A DNA stretch of 64,000 bases, from the NCBI GenBank assembly GCA_036346205.1, contig JARFJB010002087.1, forward strand, positions 9,418,501 through 9,482,500, in the 5' to 3' direction. This document shows, piece after piece, positions 38,683 through 49,874 of the stretch (positions are counted from its first letter, which is position 1; each line of letters opens with the position of its first letter). This stretch comes from Vesta saturnalis (lineage: Eukaryota > Arthropoda > Insecta > Coleoptera > Lampyridae). Below the pieces are notes generated by a model. It worked only from the letters and a program-made list of their open reading frames with translations, was not told where the DNA came from and searched no databases. A program made the translations under genes and the position numbers.

Positions 38683-39515
38683 TATCCTAATCGAAAATTA
38701 ATAACACTCTCACGCCTTTTATTCCACTGAGCTACCGACCCTTCTTTGTCTGTTACTTGATTCTCCTGCTATTTTCGCCCATAACACCTGCAACGTAAAT
38801 TCATAGTACAAATAATTTAAAATTGAATTAAACATGAAATTTCCTTTAAAGTTGGAGATCACACGACATGTCTATTTTTAAAGAAAGTTTAGATTTTGAA
38901 CTGCCTGTTTTATGTTAAGAAGTAGACAGTTTACTCAATATAATTCCTTCAATTTTCGTGGTAATATTTATAAGGGGTAATTTTTGCACATGCTGTATAA
39001 AATAAGCAAATTAATATACAATGTCATCTGTTACTTATTGTACTTAATGAAAAATTCGTTTACAGCAGCGCCAACATACGACTATTTACAAATAGAAACG
39101 GGTAAGTGTACGGTTCAACTAATTGTCGTTTTACAATTATTGCAAATTTATAAAAATAATTTTAAAAGGATAGTTATAAATACAAACATTAAAACAAAAA
39201 TATATGAGAACTAGCTTGTTATTTGTTAGAACAAAGCGCACAAGAAATATTTTATTAAATGTTAAATTGAACATACCAAACGCGTAATAATTTAATTGTG
39301 AAGGAGGTTATGCCACTTACTTTAATCAAAGCCTTATTATTAAATTTGGCCTAAAATTATTTAATAGGTTTGGTAGATTTCCAAATATTACAATCTTATT
39401 ATAATCACTCAACCAGCGCTACAAGAAAATATGAAAGAAATATTAATTGTAGATTATTATGTAAAACGTGTTGATCATTATTGAGCTTAAGTTTTCAGTC
39501 GAGACGACAATCGAG
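37928..39515. other. AT-rich stretch with a TA tract
   Basis: Contains a (TA)n tract at about 38635-38676 and a tRNA-like sequence next to it. The remainder, including a 76-codon frame at 38984-39214, shows nothing recognisable. Confidence 0.45.
38676..38742 (-). repeat. Possible tRNA-like (SINE head) sequence
   Basis: On the minus strand GGGTCGGTAGCTCAGTGG gives a good 5' end and A box. About 40 bases later TTTCGATTAGG is a weak B box. The TA tract follows directly. It could be a decayed tRNA-derived SINE, but the call rests mostly on the A box. Confidence 0.35.
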
Positions 39516-40182
39516 CAGGGCCGGATTAACCATTAGGATAGTTAGGCTATAGCCTTAGGCGCCTTATACAAAAAGGTGCCGGGTGGTCTACAGCAAATAA
39601 TATGTAACAATTTATTTTTTTAAATTCAAAATACCTACGCTTTACAAAACGGTCACATTATACCTTGTGCTAAATAATAATACGACAAACGCTTAGGATG
39701 CTGTACAGTGTATACGGTGGTGTGGTAGTTCACAGCCGCCGGCCGTAACTCGGCCGCTCACGCTTGCATTTAACCAACTCATTGAATCCAATCAGTGTTA
39801 TATTTTAAAATAATCAATGGGGCGATAAAAGTAAAAAGCTTAGTGGGTGGGATAGAAAAAAGCAGAAAAAGAAAAGAAGCTTAAAATGGAAGATTATTTA
39901 AAAAAGTGCTGCTTTTCCAAAAACAAAAGAATTTCGAGTATTTCGGCAAAGAAAACAAGTTTCGACAATATCTACTGTTACAAGTAATAGGTAATATAGG
40001 TATTTTATAAATATACGGTTATCCTTTATTTTATATTGTACCTAATCACTCAAAAAAAACATTTAATGATCAAGCTGATCAATATTATTGTTAGTAATTT
40101 AATTAAATTAGCTCATTTCTGCTTTTTGTTGTGTATTTGTATTTTTTAGAACCAGCGGACGTGAAAATGGACAAGAGGTGTG

Positions 40183-40252
40183 TAGATTTCAATCGAGGTA
40201 CTACTAGTAGTAATAGTTCACTATTACTACTAGTAACCTCGATTGAAATCTA
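40183..40252. repeat. Near-perfect 33-bp hairpin inside the hAT gene
   Basis: TAGATTTCAATCGAGGT and the following TAGTAGTAATAG block are repeated in inverted order after a 4-base TTCA loop. The only flaw is a two-base bulge. It interrupts the transposase frame and looks like a templated inverted insertion (strand switch during repair or replication). Confidence 0.85.
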
Positions 40253-41319
40253 GACGATTCCATATCATGTAACTTAACTGGTTACAGTGAAATAAAATCA
40301 ATGGTCGAAGGTCCCGCTTGTTGCGAAAACTTTATTAATCAGTTAATCAAAAATCCTTTGAAACAAGATATAACGATATTTGATTTTGAAAAATCTAAAA
40401 GAACCTTTGAGGTCAAAATCGCTATGCTTCCCGACCACTATTCTTTAGAAAACTCCATAAGGGTGAGTTAGTACGCTGTCAATGGCTTTTATATTCACAA
40501 AAACCGGAAGATGTTTTCTGTTTGTATAGCAAAATATTTGATAACGATAATAAACTGTCATTTAAAACCGGATTTAGTGACTGAAAAACACCAGTAGAAT
40601 TACAGCTCACGAGACATCCCTTGAACATTCCAAATCTGCGCATACTTACCTAGTGAGATCCTTAGTATTGGCAAAAATTGACACGGAGCTTCATAAACAA
40701 TACTTCATAGAAAATAATATTCGGTTAATGTTTAAAACGTGTAGCTGCAGTCATAAAATATTTGTCATTTAGGGTTTGGCATTTAGGGAACTACCGAATT
40801 ATCTGGGGCTATAAATAACTGTAACTTGGGTTCACTGGAATTAGTAGCGGAGTTCGACCCATTTTAAAAGGTACTATTCAATCATAGTGTACACCAGATA
40901 TTTCTCATTCAGGTCAAGTAACTATTGTCTTAAGATATGTTCTTGTAACGTTTGTAAGTAAAGTGGGGCATAAGGCTACGAGCATGGAATCAGCCATTCT
41001 AAATATTTTAAATGAAATGTCTTCAGAAGGAACAAATTTTCGTGGACAGTCGTACGATAACGCTACAAATATGTCTGAACAGTATACCGGATTACAAGCT
41101 AGGATAAAAGAAAGAAATGATTTAGCTAACTATGCGCATCTGCAGCTCATTCCCTAAATTTAGTTGGAACATGTGCAGCAGAATGTTGTCCTTTAGTCCC
41201 CAATTCTTTTCTGTTTGTTGAAGAAATCTGCAACTTTTTTTCGGGATCTACATATAGGTGGGGAGTTATAAAAGATGGTTTAGAAAAACACAAAACAGAA
41301 GCAAATGCAAGACACGTAT

Positions 41320-41678
41320 TTCATTCCCTCACCCAAGAAGGAGAGCGGGCTGCTCGAGCTTTCCGAGCTCCTTCAGCCACAATCATGGATTCCCAGCATA
41401 CATACATACATTACATATATATGCATGGTGGGATTAAGGATGGATGTGGTCAGGATAGGATCGGAAAGAATAGAGTTAGGGTCCTGAGGGGGAAATCCTA
41501 CCCCAGCATTCGCCTAAGTAGCCGCACATGGTGTGTATATACGCAGTGACCATGCCGCTACAAGTGTATGAGGAAAACTCCCTGAAAAAACCTTATACAA
41601 GGTAGACGGTAACGGGAATCGAACCCATTACCTCCCGAATGCTAAGCAGGTCGTGTCACCACTACAGTACTAGCTCGA
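41320..41678 (-). mobile_element. tRNA-derived SINE inside the hAT
   Basis: On the minus strand a tRNA-like head begins near 41678 (A-box-like TAGTACTGTAGTGG) and has a perfect B box GGGTTCGATTCCC at 41609-41621. A GC-rich body follows through 41330, including an ATGTATGTATGTA stretch near 41398-41410. GC content is clearly above the surroundings. The borders are not certain. Pol III transcription is inferred from the internal promoter. Confidence 0.6.
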
Positions 41679-42043
41679 TATACATAGACGAAAAGATGCA
41701 TATAATTAAATATTTTATAAAGTCTTTAGATCTTTCTCCAAATAACTTTCAAGATATCTTGGTGTGGCTACAAATCATACGTAGTAAAAACTTAACCTGT
41801 ACATTCCCAAACATGGATGTGATAGTTCCTATATACTTATGCATTCCAGTATAAAACTGTACTGGTGAAAGATCTTTCTCCGTGCTTACACTAGTAAAAA
41901 ATTATTTGCAGAGTAATGTGGGTGACGCTAAAACCGGGGACTTAGCCATTTTAAGTATAGAGTCAGATGTAAAATCCACTCCATTTTTCTGATCAAAAAT
42001 ATCAAAAAAAAGATTTTTAGTGTAAATACTTACTTTTTTTATA

Positions 42044-44113
42044 CAATGTGTTCATTTAAAAACGATCCACCCTCAGTATCCTGATACCCATTGAAGTAAA
42101 CAAAACAGTCGCGACAGGTCGATTTCTGAATGGAGGAGAGACATCTTTTGGCAGTCGTGAAGTGAATGTCACATTAACCTCCTCCCCTCGGAGGCTATAC
42201 CCAGACTATTTTTAAATGGGATAGGCTATCAAATGATATATCATTTAAAAGGTCTTTTAAATCTCTCTCCAACGTTGGTTGGCTACATAAAATGTACTAT
42301 TTTAGCGTAAACATCGTTTAAAATAAACTAACTAAACTTTTCGAACACCCCTCGTCTCATTTGAAAAAGCTACTAGATATATTTAAAAAAATTAGGCTTT
42401 CTTCTTTTTAAATTATAAAAGTCTCAGTGACAGTGACAAATTGAATTTGACACTTTATTGATTAATGTTATTGATAATTAATATCACAGAGACAGTAACA
42501 AAAGTTTTCGGTGAATATTGTTATTGCTATTGAAAGAGAAAAATTGTTTACACATTAGCCGAAAGAACCGAAATTATTCTTCTTTATAGTAAATGTGATC
42601 AAAATGTTAGAAGAACGGCTAATACCTTCCATGAAAGACACGTAGAACATAGGTATGTGATCGAATTTGGGCGCAAATTTTTAGAAACAGGTTCTGTTTC
42701 GAGTAAGAAACGTGAAGGGAAAAGAATTCTAGACGAAAACACACAGATCGAAGTAGTTGGAACAATTGTAGCAGATCCAACAACTTCAATTGGAAAAGTG
42801 GCAGCTCTAACACATCTTTCCATAGGTTCTATATACAAAGCGCTTCATCTTCATAACAAAACAAATTAGTTCAAATAAAATTTCAATTAAAAATATTTAC
42901 CTTCAGTGACGAATAGACCTTTTACTTAAATGGAATGGTTAATCGGCATAATTGTGGTTATTGAGACGATACAAATCCCCATGCTTTTTGAGAAACTCGT
43001 TCCCAGACACCACAAAAGCTAAATGTATGGGCTGGAATTCTAGGAAACGCTGTTATTGTTAGTATTCAATGTGGAAAGTTGACTGGTGTAAAATATTTCA
43101 ACCTATTAGAGAATGTCATTCAACCTTTAATTGTTGAGAGCTTAGAAAATCAGGGAATCAGTTAATTGATCAAAATAACTTACATTTTCAACAAGACGGT
43201 GCTCCTGCACATTATTATCTCCCTGTGAGGGAATGGTTAAACGAAAGATACCCAGGCAAATGTATTGGACGAAGAGGAACTATAGAATGGCCACCTCGAT
43301 CTCCAGAGTCAACTGCCATGAACTTTTTTTTCTGGGGATATTTAAAATTTGTAGTGTATAAAACACAACCAACAAGTTTCGATGATTTAAGGCAGCGTAT
43401 TATTGAAACTAGTAGGGTAATTAGACCTGAAACATTTCAAAAAGTGCGACAGTTATTTGAAAACAGACTTTATTATTGATATGGAAGTTAATGGTATTTT
43501 TCCGGAATTTTTGATGAAAGTCAAATAAAACTAAAAGAAACACTATGTAGGAAGTATTTGTATTACAATGCTCAATTTACGTTCTATGGTCTAGCAATAA
43601 AATATTGTGTTTATGTAATTAAATTTACTTTAAGCCCCGAAAATGGCTGAATAACCGCCAAAACGTTGATAAGTGAAAATCTGAAAACGTATTGTTTCCC
43701 CTAAGTTTATTTGACCTTTACCAATAAATTCCCGGAAAAAATTCAGCGCAGATCATAACATACTAAATTGAATAATCTTTTGTTCTTTCATTTTTGTCGA
43801 TTTTTAAGATGTTTGAGTTAGGTAGTTTATTTTAAACAATGTTTACGCTAAAACAGTACATTTTATTTAGGAAAACAAGGTATGGTTGGATAGAGAATTA
43901 AAAGACCTTTTAAATGATGTATCAATTGATAGCCCGTCCCATTTAAAAAAATCTGGGTGTGGCCCCCGAGGGGAGGGGGTTAATACGACATTCACTTCAC
44001 GATTGCCAAAAGATGTCCCCCTCCATTCAGATATCGACCTGTCTCGGTTTTTTTGTTTACTTCAATGGGTTATCAAGATATTGAGGGTGGATCGTTTTTA
44101 AATGAGCACAGTG
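42044..44113 (+). mobile_element. Tc1/mariner element G (DD41D) with ~0.3-kb TIRs, inside the hAT
   Basis: TIRs at 42044-42337 and 43814-44113 are inverted copies, sharing TTCATTTAAAAACGATCCACC at the ends, the TAAAACAGTC-like and AGATGTC blocks, and inner TTTAGCGTAAACAT. Flanks are TA on the left and CA on the right (one transition). The 2070-bp element inserted between the hAT dimerisation domain and the hAT right end. Confidence 0.85.
42540..43480 (+). pseudogene. DD41D mariner transposase G with third Asp changed to Asn
   Basis: The N-terminus reads SKCDQNVRRTANTF and HRYVIEFGRKFLETGSV, with a basic linker SSKKREGKRIL and second helix TTSIGKVAALTHLSIGSIYKAL (42657-42869). The middle portion with the first Asp is degraded. 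Then VWAGILGNAVIV, the second Asp in FQQDGAPAHY, and RSPESTAMNFFFWGYLKF. In that last motif Asn stands where the third catalytic Asp should be and the SPDL motif reads SPES. The last 84 codons (43225-43479) are open, ending FENRLYY. The enzyme would be inactive even with its frame intact. Confidence 0.82.
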
Positions 44114-46190
44114 CATATTTTAAGTATTTCTTGTAAATAACATTGTGAGAATGTGAGAATTAACTTTTTTTTATGATCCATGAACTGTTTTACTAAACCT
44201 TTACTTTAGAAAACCATATTTTAGGCGTTACCCTAAGGAGCCGAAAGACCTTAATCCGGGCCTACAACCGAGACTGCAAAATGAGCGAAACATTGATAAA
44301 ATTACACGTTGAGCGCAACATACTATTTTATCTTCAAGAGACTAATCAAAATTCTTCGGATTGATGACTGATGACAAGAGTGTATCGTTCTGACAGATTT
44401 TTCTATCTGAAATTTTCGCTAGTACAGTAGCTCCGTCTAATAGTGACAGCGGGTTAATAGATACATTGCTTATAAAATTTAATAAAAATTTAATTAAATC
44501 GCCAACAGTGATACTTGACATAACCTAAAATTGTAAGTGTTGTCGTGTACCGGGGTATAAACACAAAGGTAAGTAATTTTATTCCGTAATGTACATAATT
44601 ATGTAAAGTGTGTGTAAAAGTAGTTTGCCGTACGTAAACTTTAATTGCTTACACCGTATTTAGATAGTATTCCATGTGTGACTCATGTAGGCGGTCGCTC
44701 GATGTTGTTTCGACTAGTGTCACTATTACCCTACAGAAAACTGTTTCCGCGGCTAATAGTGACACTAACAGTAGTCTAAAAGTGACACTAGTAAATCAGT
44801 AATATATTTTATATTAGCCAAAAACAAGTGTTTTGTGTATGTCAATCTCGTTTCCTGACAATATTTTTCCTTTCAGCTAACAGAGTACCTCGAAAAAAGG
44901 AAAAAATCCAAAACCGACGAAAAAATATTCCGACACTGATTTAGTTAATGTCATTGAAGCATGTCAAACTGGCATAATGAATCAGGCAACTGCCGCAAAG
45001 CGCTTTAATATACCTCGCTCTACTTTGATTTTAAAGCTAAAAGGTTGGAAAAGTCGTAAAAAACCGGATTCGACAAAAGTGGGCCGTCCTACAGAACTAA
45101 ATCGTGATGTAGAGAAAGATCTTGTTACGAATATAAATATAATGAATAAATCGGGATATGGCCTTACAAAAAAAGAGGTGTTGAATGTAGTTTCCTCCTA
45201 CGTTAAAACCAACGAACTTGAAACAAACAGATTCAAAAATTAAAGGCCTGGTAATGACTCGTTTCTATCTTTTCAGAACTGTGGCAGTTATCTTGTAAAA
45301 AAACAGTCAAACGTGAAAAGGCTAGAGTAGAATAGACCACTCCAGACATTATTTATGGATTTTTTTTACAATTATACACGCCTATTAAATTAACTGAATT
45401 TACTGGCTAAACCTGATCAGATTTTTAACTTGTCACGATCCAAGTAACACTAAAGTTGTAGCAGTCAGAGGCAATCACGTGTTTCCTCGTACAAGTGGCA
45501 CAGGCAGAAGAACTAACACGTCAGTTTTTTGTTGTGTTTCTGCATCTGGCAAAAAGTTACCTCCCTATATTATTTTTAAGGGAAAAAGTATGTGGTTATC
45601 GTGGATGTCCTATGAAGCATATCCTAATGCAGGCTACGCAGTAACAAAAAAACGGTTGGATGACGGTGGATGCTTTTTATTCCTGGTTTAAACGTCACTT
45701 TTTAAAGCACTGTCCAAAAGAAAGACCGTTTCTTGTTATTTTTGACGGACACACCTCACATATTTCACCGCAGCTGATAAAACTTGCTATTGAAGAAAAC
45801 GTAACGCTTTACAAACTTCCACCTCATACTACGCATTTTCTGCAACCTTTAGATAGTACTGCTTTTAAATCTTTAAATGTTTCATGGGATGAGAGACTAA
45901 CTGTATGGCAAAGAGAGAACCAAGGCCAAACATCGGGGAAGAGCTCTTTTTCGACATTACTAGGTCGCGCATGGAGCAACCTTCCCGCTACTGTCATTGA
46001 AAGAGGTTTCCAATTAATTGGGCTGTATGACAAAAGACGAGCTGACAATCCTGTCAACAGAGATGCTATCAAAAAATCTGAATTTTCATAAGAAAATCTA
46101 CGCGAATATAATAAGGAAAAATGTGAACAGAATACAAAACACTTAGTGGCTCTTACAGAAACTCAGCAAAACGTTATGGGTATCACTATA

Positions 46191-48803
46191 CAGGGTGTAG
46201 CGCGAAGAGTTTTGATTAAAAGTAATGGCGGATACAGTTATGTTAAAAATCTGAAATTTCGAAGCTGTAGGTTTTGAATGACGCTGAGTTCAAATATAAT
46301 ATTGTCAAGAATGTGGCACTTCCGGTTATACCGAAAATAGACGTCAACTTTGTTCTTTTAAATGGAACCTAATATTTTTTATTTTATTTTCGAATTCTAC
46401 ATGAAATTCTAGATAAAATTTGTGCACAATGTCCTATACCAAAAATGAAGTATTTTTGAGGCATTTCGATTTTTTTTTAAATTTTGAAAAAATCCTAGTC
46501 CACATTGAATAACGATATCTCCATTAATAACGAAGCTAGTGGCGTAAAATTGTAACCAATAAACAACAAGCGCTTGCCCGTTAAGTCCATATATCCATAT
46601 AATTGATATTTCATACAGGGTGTTTTAAACTTAGCCGCCAACATGCACAATTTAAATCATTTATAAGTTGCTTACTTTAAATAGAACACCCTGTATTTTA
46701 TTACATTTTCCGCTGTATTTTTTTAAGCCAATTCGTTTGGTATCAGTATTGCCTATACCTAAATCCAACCACTTTTGAGATATTTCATTATCCTAGTTAA
46801 AACATAACAACACTTAATTATTTCAACATTAGTAAAGGGTAGGCCACGGTTTCCATTATTTAAGGTGATATTTTGTTATTTTTTCATAAGTTATTAATTC
46901 TGAAAAGTAACCAATAGCCTGAAAGGATTATTAAATGTGGATATCATTAAAAACGTTGACTGGGTATTTTGTATTAATTTAATTAGATAACTTACAAACA
47001 AAAATAACTAAATGTAATATTAACAAATAAAGTTTTATAATAAGTGTTCAAAATTAGCACCATCTGCTTCTAAACATGTATGAATCCTTTTCATTAAGTT
47101 ATGTCTTGTAATTCTGGAAATATGGTCGGGTGTTAGAGAATTAAAAGCAAGTAAGACTCTCTGCATCATATCTTCCTTTGTCGTAACAGGTTTGGAAAAT
47201 ACCTGACTAATGTAACCCCAAATACCAAAATCTAGACGAGCCAAATCAGGAGAGCGAGCTGGCCAACGAAACGGACCCTGATTGGCAATCAATCTATCAT
47301 CAAACATGCCGTAAAGATGCTGAGCAATAGGCCCAAACTTATGAGGAGGTGCTCCATCTTGCTGATACCAAGCTGAAGCCGCCTCTCCATTTCTTAAAGT
47401 ATGTAACGCCGGTCGTATGGCTTCTTCTAAAATGTGGTAATATCTTGTACCATTTAAATTTCCATCATAAAATTTTAATACTAAAATTTTATCGTCTTTT
47501 ATTGCACACATTAAAACTCCAACTATCTTGGAAATAACGTTCTCTACTAACGTGTGCATTTTCATTAGACCAAAAATGGGAATTATGTCGATTAAATAAT
47601 CCATTTTTGCTAAACTTTGCTTCATCACACCATATAACTTTTTTTATTAAGTTGTCATCCTCTTGGGTCTTCATTAAAAACCATTCACAGAATTCTACCC
47701 TTCGAGGAAGATCACCTAATTGTAAGTGTTGCACCAAATGATATGAAAATGGTTTCCATTTGTGTTTTTTTTTAATGCGATGAATTGTTCTCGTCGACAA
47801 AGTAAGATCTGTCTCACAATCTCTAATGGAGGCATTTGGAAAGGCCTTAAAATAACCCAAAACATTAATTTCGTTTATGTCAGTGTCCACTAGTAGTTTA
47901 TTTTTATTAATTTTTGTCTTAAATTGACCAAACTGACGGCAGTTTTTAATTAATCTCCTTACAATATCACCAGTTGCATTTGGTCGATTTGGATATCTTT
48001 CTGCAAAAAACACGGCAAGTTCGTTCAACAATTCTATTACACTCGCCGTAAATAATAATAAGATTTAAAAAATCATCATTAGTAAATCCTACATTTGCCA
48101 TTATTTACTATGAAATACAAACTGGTAAAGAAAACTGTCAAAACAACATAAACAATGAACGTTCTAACTATCAAATCTTTGACAGCCGTGGCATACCCGT
48201 TACTAATGTTGAAATAATTAAGTGTTGTTATGTTTTAACTAAGATAATGAAATATCTCAAAAGTGGTTGGATTTAGGTATAGGGAATACTGATACCAAAC
48301 GAATCGGCTTAAAAAAATACAGCGGAAAATGTAATAAAATACAGGGTGTTCTATTTAAAGTAAGAAACTTATAAATGATTTAAATTGTGCATGTTGGCGG
48401 CTGAGTTTAAAACACCCTGTATGAAATGTCAATTAGATGGATATATGGAGTTAACGGGAAAGCGCTTGTTGTTTATTGGTTACAATTTCACGTCACTAGC
48501 TTCGTTATTAATGGAGATATCGTTATTCAAAATTTCAAATTTTTTTAAAAAATCGAAATATCTCAAAAATACTTCATTTTTGGTATAGGACATTGTGTAC
48601 AAATTTTATCTAAAATTTCATGTAGGTTCCATTTAAAATAACAAAGTTGACGTCTACTCCCGATATAACCGGAAGTGCCACATTCAGGACAATATTATAT
48701 TTGAACTCAGCGTCATCCAAAACCTACAGCTTCGTAATTTCAGATTTTTAACATAACTGTATCCGCCATTACTTTTAATCAAAACTCTTCGCGCCACATC
48801 CTG
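46191..48803 (-). mobile_element. Tc1/mariner element H (DD41D) with ~0.63-kb TIRs, nearly intact
   Basis: Left arm 46191-46852 and right arm 48184-48803 are long inverted repeats beginning CAGGGTGTAGCGCGAAG and ending GCGCCACATCCTG. Perfect TA target duplications lie at 46189-46190 and 48804-48805, and the interrupted pogo frame resumes across the site. The arms contain further internal CACCCTGTAT and CCTAWACCTAAATCCAACC modules. The single transposase is on minus. This is the least damaged mariner in the window. Confidence 0.88.
47035..48102 (-). pseudogene. DD41D mariner transposase H, only two breaks seen
   Basis: Start at 48102 (MANVGFTNDDFLNLIIIYGE). One extra A in a run near 48003-48008 shifts the frame within the VFFAERYPNRPN block. 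Two long frames, 48031-47489 and 47628-47035, cover the rest and overlap at a second small deletion near 47510-47520. HTH regions are INVLGYFKAFPNASIRDCE and LTLSTRTIHRIKKKH. All three catalytic acids are present: WCDEAKFSKNG, WYQQDGAPPH and SPDLARLDFGIWGY, with 41 residues between the last two. The C-terminus is LEADGANFEHLL. At about 355 residues it has the normal mariner length. If the breaks are sequencing errors it could be active. Confidence 0.85.
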
Positions 48804-49874
48804 TAGAAGGACAACCATTTGACCCTGACGATCCGCAACCGGGTACTAGTAAGGCTAATTCAAAAGAAAACAAGCCATTTGATGATCTTCCACCAGGTGC
48901 TAGTACCTCAAATTTGAAAGAAACCAATACATTTGAAGAGTTGCTACTAGAGAACGTAGGAATGTCTGCTGTTGCTCGTGGAAAAAAGGAAGGAAATTCC
49001 AAAATTTGCCGAACTTATTACTAGGGAAGAATGCTTAAAGAACCTGCAAACTTATGAAAAAGAGAAGAAAATGAAAAAGACAGGCTCAGTAAAGAAAATG
49101 AAGCCCAAAAAGAAGTCTACCGTCATTGAGAGCAGCAACACGGACGAAAAAGTGGAATATATGGAAGATTCGGATTCACCGATCGAATTTAGCGAAGAGG
49201 AAAGCGTTTTTTCTTTACCTGAAAATTCTGAAGAGCGTCATGTAAATCCAACTGTCGAAAGCAAAGAAGAAAGTGACACTTCACTTTCTTCTAATGAGCC
49301 TCTAATTGTCTACAAAAAGCGAAATGCCTAGCAATGATGCTGAAAAATTACCTGGAGTAGGACGTTTGATAATTGTGTTCAACGCTGCTCAGAAGACATA
49401 TATAAATTATGTAGGACAAATCATCGCAAAGTTGCAGGACCAAGTGACTGTTAAATTTGTAAGAAAAAGTAGCGACGAAATCACTTTTGGAATGCAGGGG
49501 AAAACTTGTTTTCAAAAATGTTAATTTTGATGGATTAGTTATTTGTTAATTATGTAAACCTTATTTACTCCTAAACATTATGTTTATTTGAGTTCTATAC
49601 TTCATTAAGCATTAAAACGTTTAAAAATCAAGGGTGTCACTAATTCACACTTATTTTTCCCACACTTGAAATGAAAGGTGTCACTTTTACCTTTTAGTCA
49701 ATTTTAAAAGCACGCCCAAAAATATTTGTGCCCGGCAGTTTATTTATGTCACTATTACACTTTTAAGTTCAAGCTATTGCTACGACGTTTTACGACCTAT
49801 GTCACTATTAGCCACAAAAAAGTGGCACAGTGTGGCCCACTTAGAGGGTAATAGTGACACATTTTGTCACAAAC

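Larger units (their letters stand above)
39840..41990 (+). pseudogene. hAT transposase, DUF4371/ZMYM-like (decayed)
   Basis: Fragments appear in family order but in many frames: LSGWDRKKQKKKRSLKW near 39845; DIPYHVT-like and EIKSMVEGPACCENFI near 40260-40330; a TTF-like zinc-finger stretch near 40440-40620; SYDNATNMSEQYTGLQARI in the 64-codon frame 40963-41157, then SLNLVGTCAAECCP; and the C-terminal dimerisation block TFPNMDVIVPIYLCIPV with CTGERSFSVLTLVKNYL (about 41805-41910). The frame is interrupted by a hairpin at 40183-40252 and by the SINE. It is beyond function. Confidence 0.78.
39516..44264 (+). mobile_element. hAT element with nested SINE and mariner
   Basis: The left end is CAGGGCCGGATTAA and the right end, read inward, is TAGGCCCGGATTAAGG, a hAT-like terminal pair. 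The 8-bp flanks CAATCGAG (39508-39515) and CAACCGAG (44265-44272) are a target duplication with one mismatch; 8 bp is the hAT signature. Removing the mariner (2.07 kb) and the SINE leaves roughly 2.3 kb. The encoded protein is of the DUF4371/ZMYM-like hAT type. Confidence 0.82.
44890..49524 (+). pseudogene. Pogo/Tigger-like transposase B (interrupted by mariner H)
   Basis: A pipsqueak-type helix is clear: DLVNVIEACQTGIMNQATA then KRFNIPRSTLILKLKG. A linker with GRPTELNRDVEKDLV follows. The region of the first catalytic Asp is deleted between QIFNL and CHDPSNTKVVAVRG (about 45420-45460). The DDE_1 core then reads CCVSASGKKLPPYIIFKG, YSWFKRHFLKHCP, FLVIFDGHTSH (second Asp) and THFLQPLDSTAFK (third Asp, 35 residues on). 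The frame reaches 46190, resumes after mariner H with EGQPFDPDDPQPGTS at 48806, and continues through a Lys/Glu-rich linker (48972-49331). A C-terminal SH3-like stretch (INYVGQIIAKLQDQVTVKFV, 49306-49524) closes it. Confidence 0.8.
44425..49870 (+). mobile_element. Pogo/Tigger-like element B with nested mariner H
   Basis: The left terminus CAGTAGCTCCGTCTAATAGTG (44425) has the CAGT start of pogo elements. Both ends carry many copies of TGTCACTATTA/TAATAGTGACA: around 44438, 44718, 44753, 44775 and 44785 at the left; 49628, 49678, 49748, 49800 and 49850 at the right. These are subterminal repeats like those of element A but with a different sequence. The exact right end is uncertain. The transposase and tail lie between, interrupted by mariner H. 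Confidence 0.72.
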
